Below are positions 9,291-21,306 of a stretch of DNA of 64,000 nucleotides, one piece after another. The notes below the pieces were generated by a model that saw only the letters and a list, made by a program, of their open reading frames with translations, had not been told where the DNA came from and ran no database searches. Origin of the DNA: Eutreptiella sp. 'Long Island Sound 2002' (taxonomy: Eukaryota; Euglenozoa; Euglenophyceae; Eutreptiales; Eutreptiaceae); the NCBI GenBank assembly GCA_964036045.1, contig OZ038382.1:78901918-78965917 (forward strand), given 5' to 3'. The translations under genes were made by a program, and so were the position numbers. How positions within the stretch are numbered: position 1 is the first letter of the stretch; every line of letters begins with the position of its first letter.

Positions 9291-12200
9291 CCTAGATGCC
9301 GATGAGTCCCCATCGGCCCCCATAGGTCCCCATAGGTCCCCAAAGGTGCCCATAGGTCCCCGTAGGTCCCCACAGGCCCCCATAGGCCTCCACAAGCCCC
9401 CATAGGTCCCCATAGGTCCCCATAGGCCCCCATAGGCCCCAATAGGCCCCCATAGACCCCCAAAGGTGCCCATAGGCCCCCATAGGCCCCAATAGGTCCC
9501 CATAGACCCCCAAAGGTACCCATAGGCGCCCATAGGCCCCCATAGGCCCCCGTAGGCCCCCATAGGTCCCCCTAGATGCCGATGAGTCCCCATCGGCCCC
9601 CATTCCCATAGGTGCCCATAGGTCCCCAAAGGTGCCCAAAGGTCCCCATAGGTCCCCAAAGGTCCCCGTAGACCCCCATAGGCCCCCATAGGTCCCCATA
9701 GGTCCCCATAGACCCCCATAGGTCCCGATAGGTCCCCATAGACCCCCAAAGGTGCCCAAAGGTGCCCAAAGGTCCCCATAGGTCCCCAAAGGTCCCCATA
9801 GACCCCCAAAGGTGCCCAAAGATGCCCATAGGTCCCCAAAGGTGCCAATAGGCCCCCATAGGCCCTCATAGGCCCCCATAGGCGCCCATAGGCCCCCAAA
9901 GGTCCCCGCAGGCCCCCATAGGTCCCCAATGGTGCCAATAGGCCCCCATCGGTCCCCATAGACCCCCATAGGCCCCAATAGGCCCCCATAGGCCCCCAAA
10001 AGGTGCCCATAGGCCCCCATAGGCCCCAATAGGTCCCCATAGACCCCCAAAGGTCCCCATAGGCCCCCATAAGCAGCCATAGGCCCCCATAGGCCCCCAT
10101 AGGTCCCCCTAGATGCCGATGAGTCCCCATCGGCCCCCATCCCCATAGGTGCCCATAGGTGCCCATAGGTCCCCAAAGGTGCCCAAAGGTCCCCATAGGT
10201 CCCCAAAGGTCCCCGTAGACCCCCATGGGCCCCCATAGGCCCCCATAGGTCCCCATAGGCCCCCATAGAACCCCATAGGTCCCCATAGACCCCCATAGGA
10301 CCCCAAAGGTCCCCAAAGGTCCCCAAAGGTCCCCATAGGCCCCCATAGGTCCCCAAAGGCCCCCATAGGTCCCCATAGAGCCCCATAGGCCCCCATAGGC
10401 CCCCAGAGGCCCCAAAGGTCCCCATAGGTCCCCATAGGTCCCCATAGGTCCCAATGGCCCCCATAGGCCCCCAAAGGTCCCCACAAGCCCCCATAGGTCT
10501 CCATAGGTCCCCATAGGTCCGCATAGGTCCGCATAGACCCCCATAGGCCGCCATAGGCCCGCATAGGTCCCCACAAGCCCCCACAGGTCCCCATAGGTCC
10601 CCATATGCCCCCATAGGTCCCCATAGGCCCCCATAGGCCCCCATAGGCCCCCAAAGGTCCCCATAGGCCCCCATAGGCCCCCAAAGGTGCCCATAGGCCC
10701 CCAAAGGTCCTCATAGGCCCCCATAGGTCCCCATAGGTCCCCATAGGCCCCCAAACGTCCCCATAGGCCCCCAAAGGTCCCCATAGGCCGCCATAAGCTC
10801 CCATAGGTCCCCATAGGTCCCCATAGGCCCCCATAGGCCCCCAAAGGTCCCCATAGGCCCCCATAGGCCCCCAAAGGTCCCCATTGGCCCCCAAAGGTAC
10901 CCATAGGCCCCCAAAGGTGCCAATAGGCCCCGATAGGCCCCCATAGGCCCCCATAGGCCCCCATAGGCCCCCAAAGGTCCCCATAGGTCCCCAAAGGTCC
11001 CCCTAGATGCCGATGAGTCCCCATCGGCCCCCATAGGTCCCCATAGGTCCCCAAAGGTGCCCATAGGTCCCCATAGGTCCCCACAGGCCCCCATAGGCCT
11101 CCACAAGCCCCCATAGGTCCCCATAGGTCCCCATAGGCCCCCATAGGCCCCAATAGGCCCCCATAGACCCCCAAAGGTGCCCATAGGCCCCCATAGGCCC
11201 CAATAGGTCCCCATAGACCCCCAAAGGTCCCCATAGGCGCCCATAGGCGCCCATAGGCCCCCGTAGGCCCCCATAGGTCCCCCTAGATGCCGATGAGTCC
11301 CCATCGCCCCCCATTCCCATAGGTGCCCATAGGTCCCCAAAGGTGCCCAAAGGTCCCCATAGGTCCCCAAAGGTCCCCGTAGACCCCCATAGGCCCCCAT
11401 AGGCCCCCATAGGCCCCCCTAGATGCCGATGAGTCCCCATCGGCCCCCATCCCCATAGGTGCCCATAGGTGCCCATAGGTCCCCAAAGGTGCCCAAAGGT
11501 CCCCATAGGTCCCCAAAGGTCCCCGTAGACCCCCATGGGCCCCCATAGGCCCCCATAGGTCCCCATAGGCCCCCATAGAACCCCATAGGTCCCCATAGAC
11601 CCCCATAGGACCCCAAAGGTCCCCAAAGGTCCCCAAAGGTCCCCATAGGCCCCCATAGGTCCCCAAAGGCCCCCATAGGTCCCCATAGAGCCCCATAGGC
11701 CCCCATAGGCCCCCAAAGGCCCCCAAAGGTCCCCATAGGTCCCCATAGGTCCCAATGGCCCCCATAGGCCCCCAAAGGTCCCCACAAGCCCCCATAGGTC
11801 TCCATAGGTCCCCATGGGTCCACATAGGTCCGCATAGACCCCCATAGGCCGCCATAGGCCCGCATAGGTCCCCACAAGCCCCCACAGGTCCCCATAGGTC
11901 CCCATATGCCCCCATAGGTCCCCATAGGCCCCCATAGGCCCCCATAGGTCCCCAAAGGTCCCCATAGGCCCCCATAGGCCCCCAAAGGTGCCCATACGCC
12001 CCCAAAGGTCCCCATAGGCCCCCATAGGTCCCCATAGGCCCCCATAGGTCCCCATAGGCCCCCAAAGGTCCCCATAGGCCCCCATAGGTCCCCATAGGCC
12101 GCCATAGGCCCCCATAGGTCCCCATAGGCCCCCATAGGCCCCCAAAGGTCCCCATAGGCCCCCATAGGCCCCCAAAGGTCCCCATTGGCCCCCAAAGGTA

Positions 12201-15165
12201 CCCAAAGGTCCCCCTAGATGCCGATGAGTCCCCATCGGCCCCCATAGGTCCCCATAGGTCCCCAAAGGTGCCCATAGGTCCCCATAGGTCCCCACAGGCC
12301 CCCATAAGCCTCCACAAGCCCCCATGGGTCCCCATAGGTCCCCATAGGCCCCCATAGGCCCCAATAGGCCCCCATAGACCCCCAAAGGTGCCCATAGGCC
12401 CCCATAGGCCCCAATAGGTCCCCATAGACCCCCAAAGGTCCCCATAGGCGCCCATAGGCCCCCATAGGCCCCCGTAGGCCCCCATAGGCCCCCATAGGCC
12501 CCCATAGGTCCCCATAGGCCCCCAAAGGTCCCCATAGGCCCCCATAGGTCCCCATAGGCCGCCATAGGCCGCCATAGGTCCCCATAGGTCCCCATAGGCC
12601 CCCATAGGCCCCGATAGGCCCCTATAGGCCCCCATAGGCCCCCATAGGCCGCCATAGGCCCCCATAGGTCCCCAAAGGTCCCCCTAGATGCCGATGAGTC
12701 CCCATCGGCCCCCATAGGTCCCCATAGGTCCCCAAAGGTGCCCATAGGTCCCCATAGGTCCCCACAGGCCCCCATAGGCCTCCACAAGCCCCCATAGGTC
12801 CCCTTAGGTCCCCATAGGCCCCCATAGGCCCCAATAGGCCCCCATAGACCCCCAAAGGTGCCCATAGGCCCCCATAGGCCCCAATAGGTCCCCATAGACC
12901 CCCAAAGGTCCCCATAGGCGCCCATAGGCCCCCATAGGCCCCCGTAGGCCCCCATAGGTCCCCCTAGATGCCGATGAGTCCCCATCGCCCCCCATTCCCA
13001 TAGGTGCCCATAGGTCCCCAAAGGTGCCCAAAGGTACCCATAGGTCCCCAAAGGTCCCCGTAGACCCCCATAGGCCCCCATAGGCCCCCATAGGACCCCC
13101 TATATGCCGATGAGTCCCCATCGGCCCCCATCCCCATAGGTGCCCATAGGTGCCCATAGGTCCCCAAAGGTGCCCAAAGGTCCCCATAGGTCCCCAAAGG
13201 TCCCCGTAGACCCCCATGGGCCCCCATAGGCCCCCATAGGTCCCCATAGGCCCCCATAGAACCCCATAGGTCCCCATAGACCCCCATAGGACCCCAAAGG
13301 TCCCCAAAGGTCCCCAAAGGTCCCCATAGGCCCCCATAGGTCCGGAAAGGCCCCCATAGGTCCCCATAGAGCCCCATAGGCCCCCATAGGCCCCCAAAGG
13401 CCCCCAAAGGTCCCCATAGGTCCCCATAGGTCCCCATAGGTCCCAATGGCCCCCATAGGCCCCCAAAGGTCCCCACAAGCCCCCATAGGTCTCCATAGGT
13501 CCCCATGGGTCCGCATAGGTCCGCATAGACCCCCATAGGCCGCCATAGGCCCGCATAGGTCCCCACAAGCCCCCGCAGGTCCCCATAGGTCCCCATATGC
13601 CCCCATAGGTCCCCATAGGCCCCCATAGGCCCCCATAGGCCCCCAAAGGTCCCCATAGGCCCCCATAGGCCCCCAAAGGTGCCCATAGGCCCCCAAAGGT
13701 CCCCATAGGCCCCCATAGGTCCCCATAGGCCCCCATAGGTCCCCATAGGCCCCCAAAGGTCCCCATAGGCCCCCATAGGTCCCCATAGGCCGCCATAGGC
13801 CCCCATAGGTCCCCATAGGTCCCCATAGGCCCCCATAGGCCCCCAAAGGTCCCCATAGGCCCCCATAGGCCCCCAAAGGTCCCCATTGGCCCCCAAAGGT
13901 ACCCAAAGGTCCCCCTAGATGCCGATGAGTCCCCATCGGCCCCCATAGGTCCCCATAGGTCCCCAAAGGTGCCCATAGGTCCCCATAGGTCCCCACAGGC
14001 CCCCATAGGCCTCCACAAGCCCCCATAGGTCCCCATAGGTCCCCATAGGCCCCCATAGGCCCCAATAGGCCCCCATAGACCCCCAAAGGTGCCCATAGGC
14101 CCCCATAGGCCCCAATAGGTCCCCATAGACCCCCAAAGGTCCCCATAGGCCCCCATAGGCCCCCATAGGCCCCCGTAGGCCCCCATAGGCCCCCATAGGC
14201 CCCCATAGGTCCCCATAGGCCCCCAAAGGTCCCCATAGGCCCCCATAGGTCCCCATAGGCCGCCATAGGCCCCCATAGGTCCCCATAGGTCCCCATGGGC
14301 CCCCATAGGCCCCGATAGGCCCCCATAGGCCCCCATAGGCCCCCATAGGCCGCCATAGGCCCCCATAGGTCCCCAAAGGTCCCCCTAGATGCCGATGAGT
14401 CCCCATCGGCCCCCATAGGTCCCCATAGGTCCCCAAAGGTGCCCATAGGTCCCCATAGGTCCCCACAGGCCCCCATAGGCCTCCACAAGCCCCCATAGGT
14501 CCCCATAGGTCCCCATAGGCCCCCATAGGCCCCAATAGGCCCCCATAGACCCCCAAAGGTGCCCATAGGCCCCCACAGGCCCCAATAGGTCCCCATAGAC
14601 CCCCAAAGGTCCCCATAGGCGCTTAGAGGCCCCCATAGGCCCCCGTAGGCCCCCATAGGTCCCCCTAGATGCCGATGAGTCCCCATCGGCCCCCATTCCC
14701 ATAGGTGCCCATAGGTCCCCAAAGGTGCCCAAAGGTCCCCATAGGTCCCCAAAGGTCCCCGTAGACCCCCATAGGCCCCCATAGGTCCCCATAGGTCCCC
14801 ATAGACCCCCATAGGTCCCGATAGGTCCCCATAGACCCCCAAAGGTGCCCAAAGGTGCCCAAAGGTCCCCATAGGTCCCCAAAGGTCCCCATAGACCCCC
14901 AAAGGTGCCCAAAGATGCCCATAGGTCCCCAAAGGTGCCAATAGGCCCCCATAGGCCCTCATAGGCCCCCATAGGCGCCCATAGGCCCCCAAAGGTCCCC
15001 ATAGGACCCCATAGGTCCCCAATGGTGCCAATAGGCCCCCATCGGTCCCCATAGACCCCCATTGGCCCCAATAGGCCCCCATAGGCCCCCAAAAGGTGCC
15101 CATAGGCCCCCATAGGCCCCAATAGGTCCCCCTAGATGCCGATGAGTCCCCATCGGCCCCCATCC
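9291..15165. repeat. Satellite 1 subregion with CTAGATGCCGATGAG marker
   Basis: Fourteen copies of an interruption, CTAGATGCCGATGAGTCCCC followed by ATCGGCCCCC, occur near 9291, 9572, 10111, 11003, 11283, 11419, 12211, 12685, 12963, 13099 (as TATATG), 13913, 14386, 14664 and 15131. It forms a 7-bp stem (GCCGATG / CATCGGC) with a 6-base loop. It marks the joints of higher-order units; longer identical stretches follow it at 10111, 11419, 13099 and 15131. It is absent to the right of 15.2 kb. Confidence 0.85.
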
Positions 15166-16012
15166 CCATAGGTGCCCATAGGTGCCCATAGGTCCCCAAA
15201 GGTGCCCAAAGGTCCCCATAGGTCCCCAAAGGTCCCCGTAGACCCCCATGGGCCCCCATAGGCCCCCATAGGTCCCCATAGGCCCCCAAAGAACCCCATA
15301 GGTCCCCATAGACCCCCATAGGACCCCAAAGGTCCCCAAAGGTCCCCAAAGGTCCCCATAGGCCCCCATAGGTCCCCAAAGGCCCCCGTAGGTCCCCATA
15401 GAGCCCCATAGGCCCCCATAGGCCCCCAGAGGCCCCCAAAGGTCCCCATAGGTCCCCGTAGGTCCCCATAGGTCCCAATGGCCCCCATAGGCCCCCAAAG
15501 GTCCCCACAAGCCCCCATAGGTCTCCATAGGTCCCCATAGGTCCGCATAGGTCCGCATAGACCCCCATAGGCCGCCATAGGCCCCCATAGGTCCCCACAA
15601 GCCCCCACAGGTCCCCATAGGTCCCCATATGCCCCCATAGGTCCCCATAGGCCCCCATAGGCCCCCATAGGCCCCCAAAGGTCCCCATAGGCCCCCATAG
15701 GCTCCCAAAGGTGCCCATAGGCCCCCAAAAGTCCCCATAGGCCCCCATAGGCCCCCATAGGCCCCCATAGGTCCCCATAGGCCCCCAAAGGTCCCCATAG
15801 GCCCCCAAAGGTCCCCATAGGCCGCCATAGGCCCCCATAGGTCCCCAAAGGTCCCCATAGGCCCCCATAGGCCCCCAAAGGTCCCCATTGGCCCCCAAAG
15901 GTACCCATAGGCCCCCAAAGGTCCCCATAGGCCCCGATAGGCCCCCATAGGCCCCCATAGGCCCCCATAGGCCCCCAAAGGTCCCCAAAGGTCCCCAGAG
16001 GCCCCCATAGGC

Positions 16013-19000
16013 CCCTATAGATCCCCATAGGCCCCCATAGGCCCCCATAGGCCCCCCTTGGCCCCCATAGGTCCCCAAAGGTGCCAATAGGCCCCCATAG
16101 TTCCCCATAGACCCCCATAGGCCACCGTAGGCCGCCATAGGCCCCCATAGGCCCCCATAGGTCCCCATAGGCCCCCATAGGTCCCCATAGGTCCCCACGT
16201 GCCCGCATAGGCCCCCAAAGGTGCCTATAGGCCCCCAAAGGTGCCCATAGGCCCCTATAGGTGCCCATAGGCCGCCATAGGCCCCCATAGGTCCCCATAG
16301 AGCCCCATAGGCCCCCATAGGCCCCCATAAGCCCCCAAAGGTCCCCATAGGCCCCCAAAGGTCCCCATAGCCCCCTATAGATCCCCATAGGCCCCCATAG
16401 GCCCCCCTTGGCCCCCATAGGTCCCCAAAGGTGCCAATAGGCCCCCATAGTTCCCCATAGACCCCCATAGGCCACCATAGGCCGCCATAGGCCCCCATAG
16501 GTCCCCATAGACCCACATAGGCCCCCATAGGCCCCCATAGGTCCCAATAGGCCGCCATAGGTCCCCATAGGTCCCCATAGGCCCCCATAGGCCCCCATAG
16601 GCCCCCAAAGGTCCCCATAGGCCCCCATAGAGCCCCATAGGCCCCCATAGGCCCCCAGAGGCCCCCATAGGTCCCCATAGGTCCCCATAGGTCCCCATAG
16701 GTCCCAATGGCCCCCATAGGCCCCCAAAGGTCCCCACAAGCCCCCATAGGTCTCCATAGGTCCCCATAGGTCCGCATAGGTCCGCATAGACCCCCATAAG
16801 CCGCCATAGGCCCGCATAGGACCCCACAAGCCCCCACAGGTCCCCATAGGTCCCCATATGCCCCCATAGGTCCCCATAGGCCCCCATAGGCCCCCATAGG
16901 CCCCCAAAGGTCCCCATAGGCCCCCATAGGCCCCCAAAGGTCCCCATAGGCCCCCAAAGGTCCCCATAGGCCCCCATAGGTCCCCATAGGCCCCCATAGG
17001 TCCCCATAGGCCCCCAAAGGTCCCCATAGGCCCCCATAGGTCCCCATAGGCCCCCAAAGGCCCCCATAGGTCCCCATAGGTCCCCATAGGCCCCCAAAGG
17101 TCCCCATAGGCCCCCATAGGCCCCCAAAGGTCCCCATAGGCCCCCAAAGGTCCCCATTGGCCCCCAAAGGTAGCCATAGGCCCCCAAAGGTCCCCATAGG
17201 CCCCGATAGGCCCCCATAGGCCCCCATAGGCCCCCATAGGCCCCAAAGGTCCCCATAGGCCCCCAAAGGTCCCCATAGGCCCCTATAGATCCCCATAGGC
17301 CCCCATAGGCCCCCATAGGCCCCCCTTGGCCCCCATAGGTCCCCAAAGGTGCCAATAGGCCCCCATAGTTCCCCATAGACCCCCATAGGCCGCCATAGGC
17401 CCCCATAGGCCCCCATAGGTCCCCATAGGCCCCCATAGGCCCCCATAGGTCCCCATAGGTCCCCACGTGCCCGCATAGGCCCCCAAAAGGTCCCCATAGG
17501 CCCCCAAAGGTGCCCATAGGCCCCTATAGGTCCCCATAAGCGGCCATAGGCCCCCATAGGTCCCCATAGAGCCCCATAGGCCCCCATAGGCCCCCATAGG
17601 CCCCCATAAGCCCCCAAAGGTCCCCATAGGCCCCGAAAAGGTCCCCATAGGCCCCTCTAGATCCCCATAGGCCCCCATAGGCCCCCCTTGGCCCCCGTAG
17701 GTCCCCAAAGGTGCCAATAGGCCCCCATAGTTCCCCATAGACCCCCATAGGCCACCATAGGCCGCCATAGGCCCCCATAGGTCCCCATAGACCCACATAG
17801 GCCCCCATAGGCCCCCATAGGTCCCCATAGGTCGCCATAGGTCCCCATAGGTCCCCATAGGCCCCCATAGGTCCCCATAGGCCCCCATAGGCCCCCATAG
17901 GCCCCCAAAGGTCCCCATAGGCCCCCATAGAGCCCCAAAGGCCACCATAAGCCCCCAAAGGTCCCCATAGGCCCCCAACGGTCCCCATAGGCCCCTATAG
18001 GTCCCCATAGGCCCCCATAGGCCCCCATAGGACCCCATAGGTCCCCATAGGTCCCCAAAGGTGCCAATAGGCCCCCATAGGTCCCCATAGACCCCCAAAG
18101 GCCACCATAGGTCCCCATAGAGCCCCATAGGCCCCCATAGGCCCCCATAAGCCCCCAAAGGTCCCCATAGGCCCCCAAAGGTCCCCATAGCCCCCTATAG
18201 ATCCCCATAGGCCCCCATAGGCCCCCCTTGGCCCCCATAGGTCCCCAAAGGTGCCAATAGGCCCCCATAGTTCCCCATAGACCCCCATAGGCCACCATAG
18301 GCCGCCATAGGCCCCCATAGGTCCCCATAGACCCACATAGGCCCCCATAGGCCCCCATAGGTCCCAATAGGCCGCCATAGGTCCCCATAGGTCCCCATAG
18401 GCCCCCATAGGCCCCCATAGACCCACATAGGTCCCCATAGGCCCCCATAGGTCCCAATAGGCCCCCATAGGTCCCAATAGGCCGCCATAGGTCCCCATAG
18501 GTCCCCATAGGCCCCCATAGGTCCCCATAGGCCCCCATAGAGCCCCATAGGCCCCCATAGGCCCCCAGAGGCCCCCATAGGTCCCCATAGGTCCCCATAG
18601 GTCCCCATAGGTCCCAATGGCCCCCATAGGCCCCCAAAGGTCCCCACAAGCCCCCATAGGTCTCCATAGGTCCCCATAGGTCCGCATAGTTCCGCATAGA
18701 CCCCCATAGGCCCCCCTTGGCCCCCATAGGTCCCCAAAGGTGCCAATAGGCCCCCATAGTTCCCCATAGGCCCACATAGGCCCCCATAGGTCCCCATAGG
18801 TCCCCACGTGCCCGCATAGGCCCCCAAAAGGTCCCCATAGGCCCCCAAAGGTGCCCATAGGCCCCTATAGGTCCCCATAAGCGGCCATAGGCCCCCATAG
18901 GTCCCCATAGAGCCCCATAGGCCCCCATAGGCCCCCATAGGCCCCCATAAGCCCCCAAAGGTCCCCATAGGCCCCGAAAAGGTCCCCATAGGCCCCTCTA

Positions 19001-21306
19001 GATCCCCATAGGCCCCCATAGGCCCCCCTTGGCCCCCGTAGGTCCCCAAAGGTGCCAATAGGCCCCCATAGTTCCCCATAGACCCCCATAGGCCACCATA
19101 GGCCGCCATAGGCCCCCATAGGTCCCCATAGACCCCCATAGGCCCCCATAGGCCCCCATAGGTCCCCATAGGCCGCCATAGGTCCCCATAGGTCCCCATA
19201 GGCCCCCATAGGTCCCCATAGGCCCCCATAGGCCCCCATAGGCCCCCAAAGGTCCCCATAGGCCCCCATAGAGCCCCAAAGGCCACCATAAGCCCCCAAA
19301 GGTCCCCATAGGGCCCAAACGGTCCCCATAGGCCCCTATAGGTCCCCATAGGCCCCCATAGGCCCCCATAGGACCCCATAGGTCCCCATAGGTCCCCAAA
19401 GGTGCCAATAGGCCCCCATAGGTCCCCATAGACCCCCAAAGGCCACCATAGGTCCCCATAGAGCCCCATAGGCCCCCATAGGCCCCCATAAGCCCCCAAA
19501 GGTCCCCATAGGCCCCCAAAGGTCCCCATAGCCCCCTATAGATCCCCATAGGCCCCCATAGGCCCCCCTTGGCCCCCATAGGTCCCCAAAGGTGCCAATA
19601 GGCCCCCATAGTTCCCCATAGACCCCCATAGGCCACCATAGGCCGCCATAGGCCCCCATAGGTCCCCATAGACCCACATAGGCCCCCATAGGCCCCCATA
19701 GGTCCCAATAGGCCGCCATAGGTCCCCATAGGTCCCCATAGGCCCCCATAGGCCCCCATAGGCCCCCAAAGGTCCCCATAGGCCCCCATAGAGCCCCATA
19801 GGCCCCCATAGGCCCCCAGAGGCCCCCATAGGTCCCCATAGGTCCCCATAGGTCCCCATAGGTCCCAATGGCCCCCATAGGCCCCCAAAGGTCCCCACAA
19901 GCCCCCATAGGTCTCCATAGGTCCCCATAGGTCCGCATAGGTCCGCATAGACCCCCATAGGCCGCCATAGGCCCGCATAGGACCCCACAAGCCCCCACAG
20001 GTCCCCATAGGTCCCCATATGCCCCCATAGGTCCCCATAGGCCCCCATAGGCCCCCATAGGCCCCCAAAGGTCCCCATAGGCCCCCATAGGCCCCCAAAG
20101 GTCCCCATAGGCCCCCAAAGGTCCCCATAGGCCCCCATAGGTCCCCATAGGCCCCCATAGGTCCCCATAGGCCCCCAAAGGTCCCCATAGGCCCCCATAG
20201 GTCCCCATAGGCCCCCAAAGGCCCCCATAGGTCCCCAAAGGTCCCCATAGGCCCCCATAGGCCCCCAAAGGTCCCCATAGGCCCCCAAAGGTCCCCATTG
20301 GCCCCCAAAGGTAGCCATAGGCCCCCAAAGGTCCCCATAGGCCCCGATAGGCCCCCATAGGCCCCCATAGGCCCCCATAGGCCCCAAAGGTCCCCATAGG
20401 CCCCCAAAGGTCCCCATAGGCCCCTATAGATCCCCATAGGCCCCCATAGGCCCCCATAGGCCCCCCTTGGCCCCCATAGGTCCCCAAAGGTGCCAATAGG
20501 CCCCCATAGTTCCCCATAGACCCCCATAGGCCGCCATAGGCCCCCATAGGCCCCCATAGGTCCCCATAGGCCCCCATAGGCCCCCATAGGTCCCCATAGG
20601 TCCCCACGTGCCCGCATAGGCCCCCAAAAGGTCCCCATAGGCCCCCAAAGGTGCCCATAGGCCCCTATAGGTCCCCATAAGCGGCCATAGGCCCCCATAG
20701 GTCCCCATAGAGCCCCATAGGCCCCCATAGGCCCCCATAGGCCCCCATAAGCCCCCAAAGGTCCCCATAGGCCCCGAAAAGGTCCCCATAGGCCCCTCTA
20801 GATCCCCATAGGCCCCCATAGGCCCCCCTTGGCCCCCGTAGGTCCCCAAAGGTGCCAATAGGCCCCCATAGTTCCCCATAGACCCCCATAGGCCACCATA
20901 GGCCGCCATAGGCCCCCATAGGTCCCCATAGACCCCCATAGGCCCCCATAGGCCCCCATAGGTCCCCATAGGCCGCCATAGGTCCCCATAGGTCCCCATA
21001 GGCCCCCATAGGTCCCCATAGGCCCCCATAGGCCCCCATAGGCCCCCAAAGGTCCCCATAGGCCCCCAACGGTCCCCATAGGCCCCTATAGGTCCCCATA
21101 GGCCCCCATAGGCCCCCATAGGACCCCATAGGTCCCCATAGGTCCCCAAAGGTGCCAATAGGCCCCCATAGGTCCCCATAGACCCCCAAAGGCCACCATA
21201 GGTCCCCATAGACCCCCATAGGCCCCTATAGGTCCCCATACGCCCCTATAGGTCCCCATAGGCCCCCATAGGCCCCCATAGGCCCCCAAAGGTCCCCATA
21301 GGCCCC
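16013..21306. repeat. Satellite 1 subregion with CCCCCCTTGGCCCCC marker
   Basis: Here higher-order units carry CCTATAGATCC or CCTCTAGATCC followed by CCCCCCTTGGCCCCC, about ten copies from 16.05 to 20.83 kb. A longer shared block containing ATAAGCGGCCATAGG recurs near 17.54, 18.88 and 20.68 kb, spaced about 1.34 and 1.80 kb. The switch from the first marker to this one suggests two expansion centres within one array. Confidence 0.8.

Larger units (their letters stand above)
9145..21306. repeat. Satellite 1: 12.2-kb array of 10-bp unit GYCCCCATAG
   Basis: About 1,200 units of ten bases, mainly GCCCCCATAG and GTCCCCATAG, with variants such as GTCCCCAAAG, GTGCCCATAG and GTGCCAATAG. The minus strand is (GGGGGCCTAT)n, a strong G-quadruplex pattern with 5-6 base loops. 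Ten is coprime to three, so all three minus frames encode the same ten-residue cycle (MGAYGGLWGP) and stay open for kilobases, while the plus strand has TAG every unit. Long ORFs here are therefore a by-product. Higher-order repeats of about 0.3-2 kb are obvious, with one marker in the first half and another in the second half. Confidence 0.95.

Noticed and set aside
9051-21289. Very long minus-strand ORFs (hundreds to 1,500 codons) made of MGAYGGLWGP-like cycles
   Set aside because: They are open in all three frames because the 10-bp repeat lacks stops on that strand; length and frame follow from the repeat, with no non-repeat domain.
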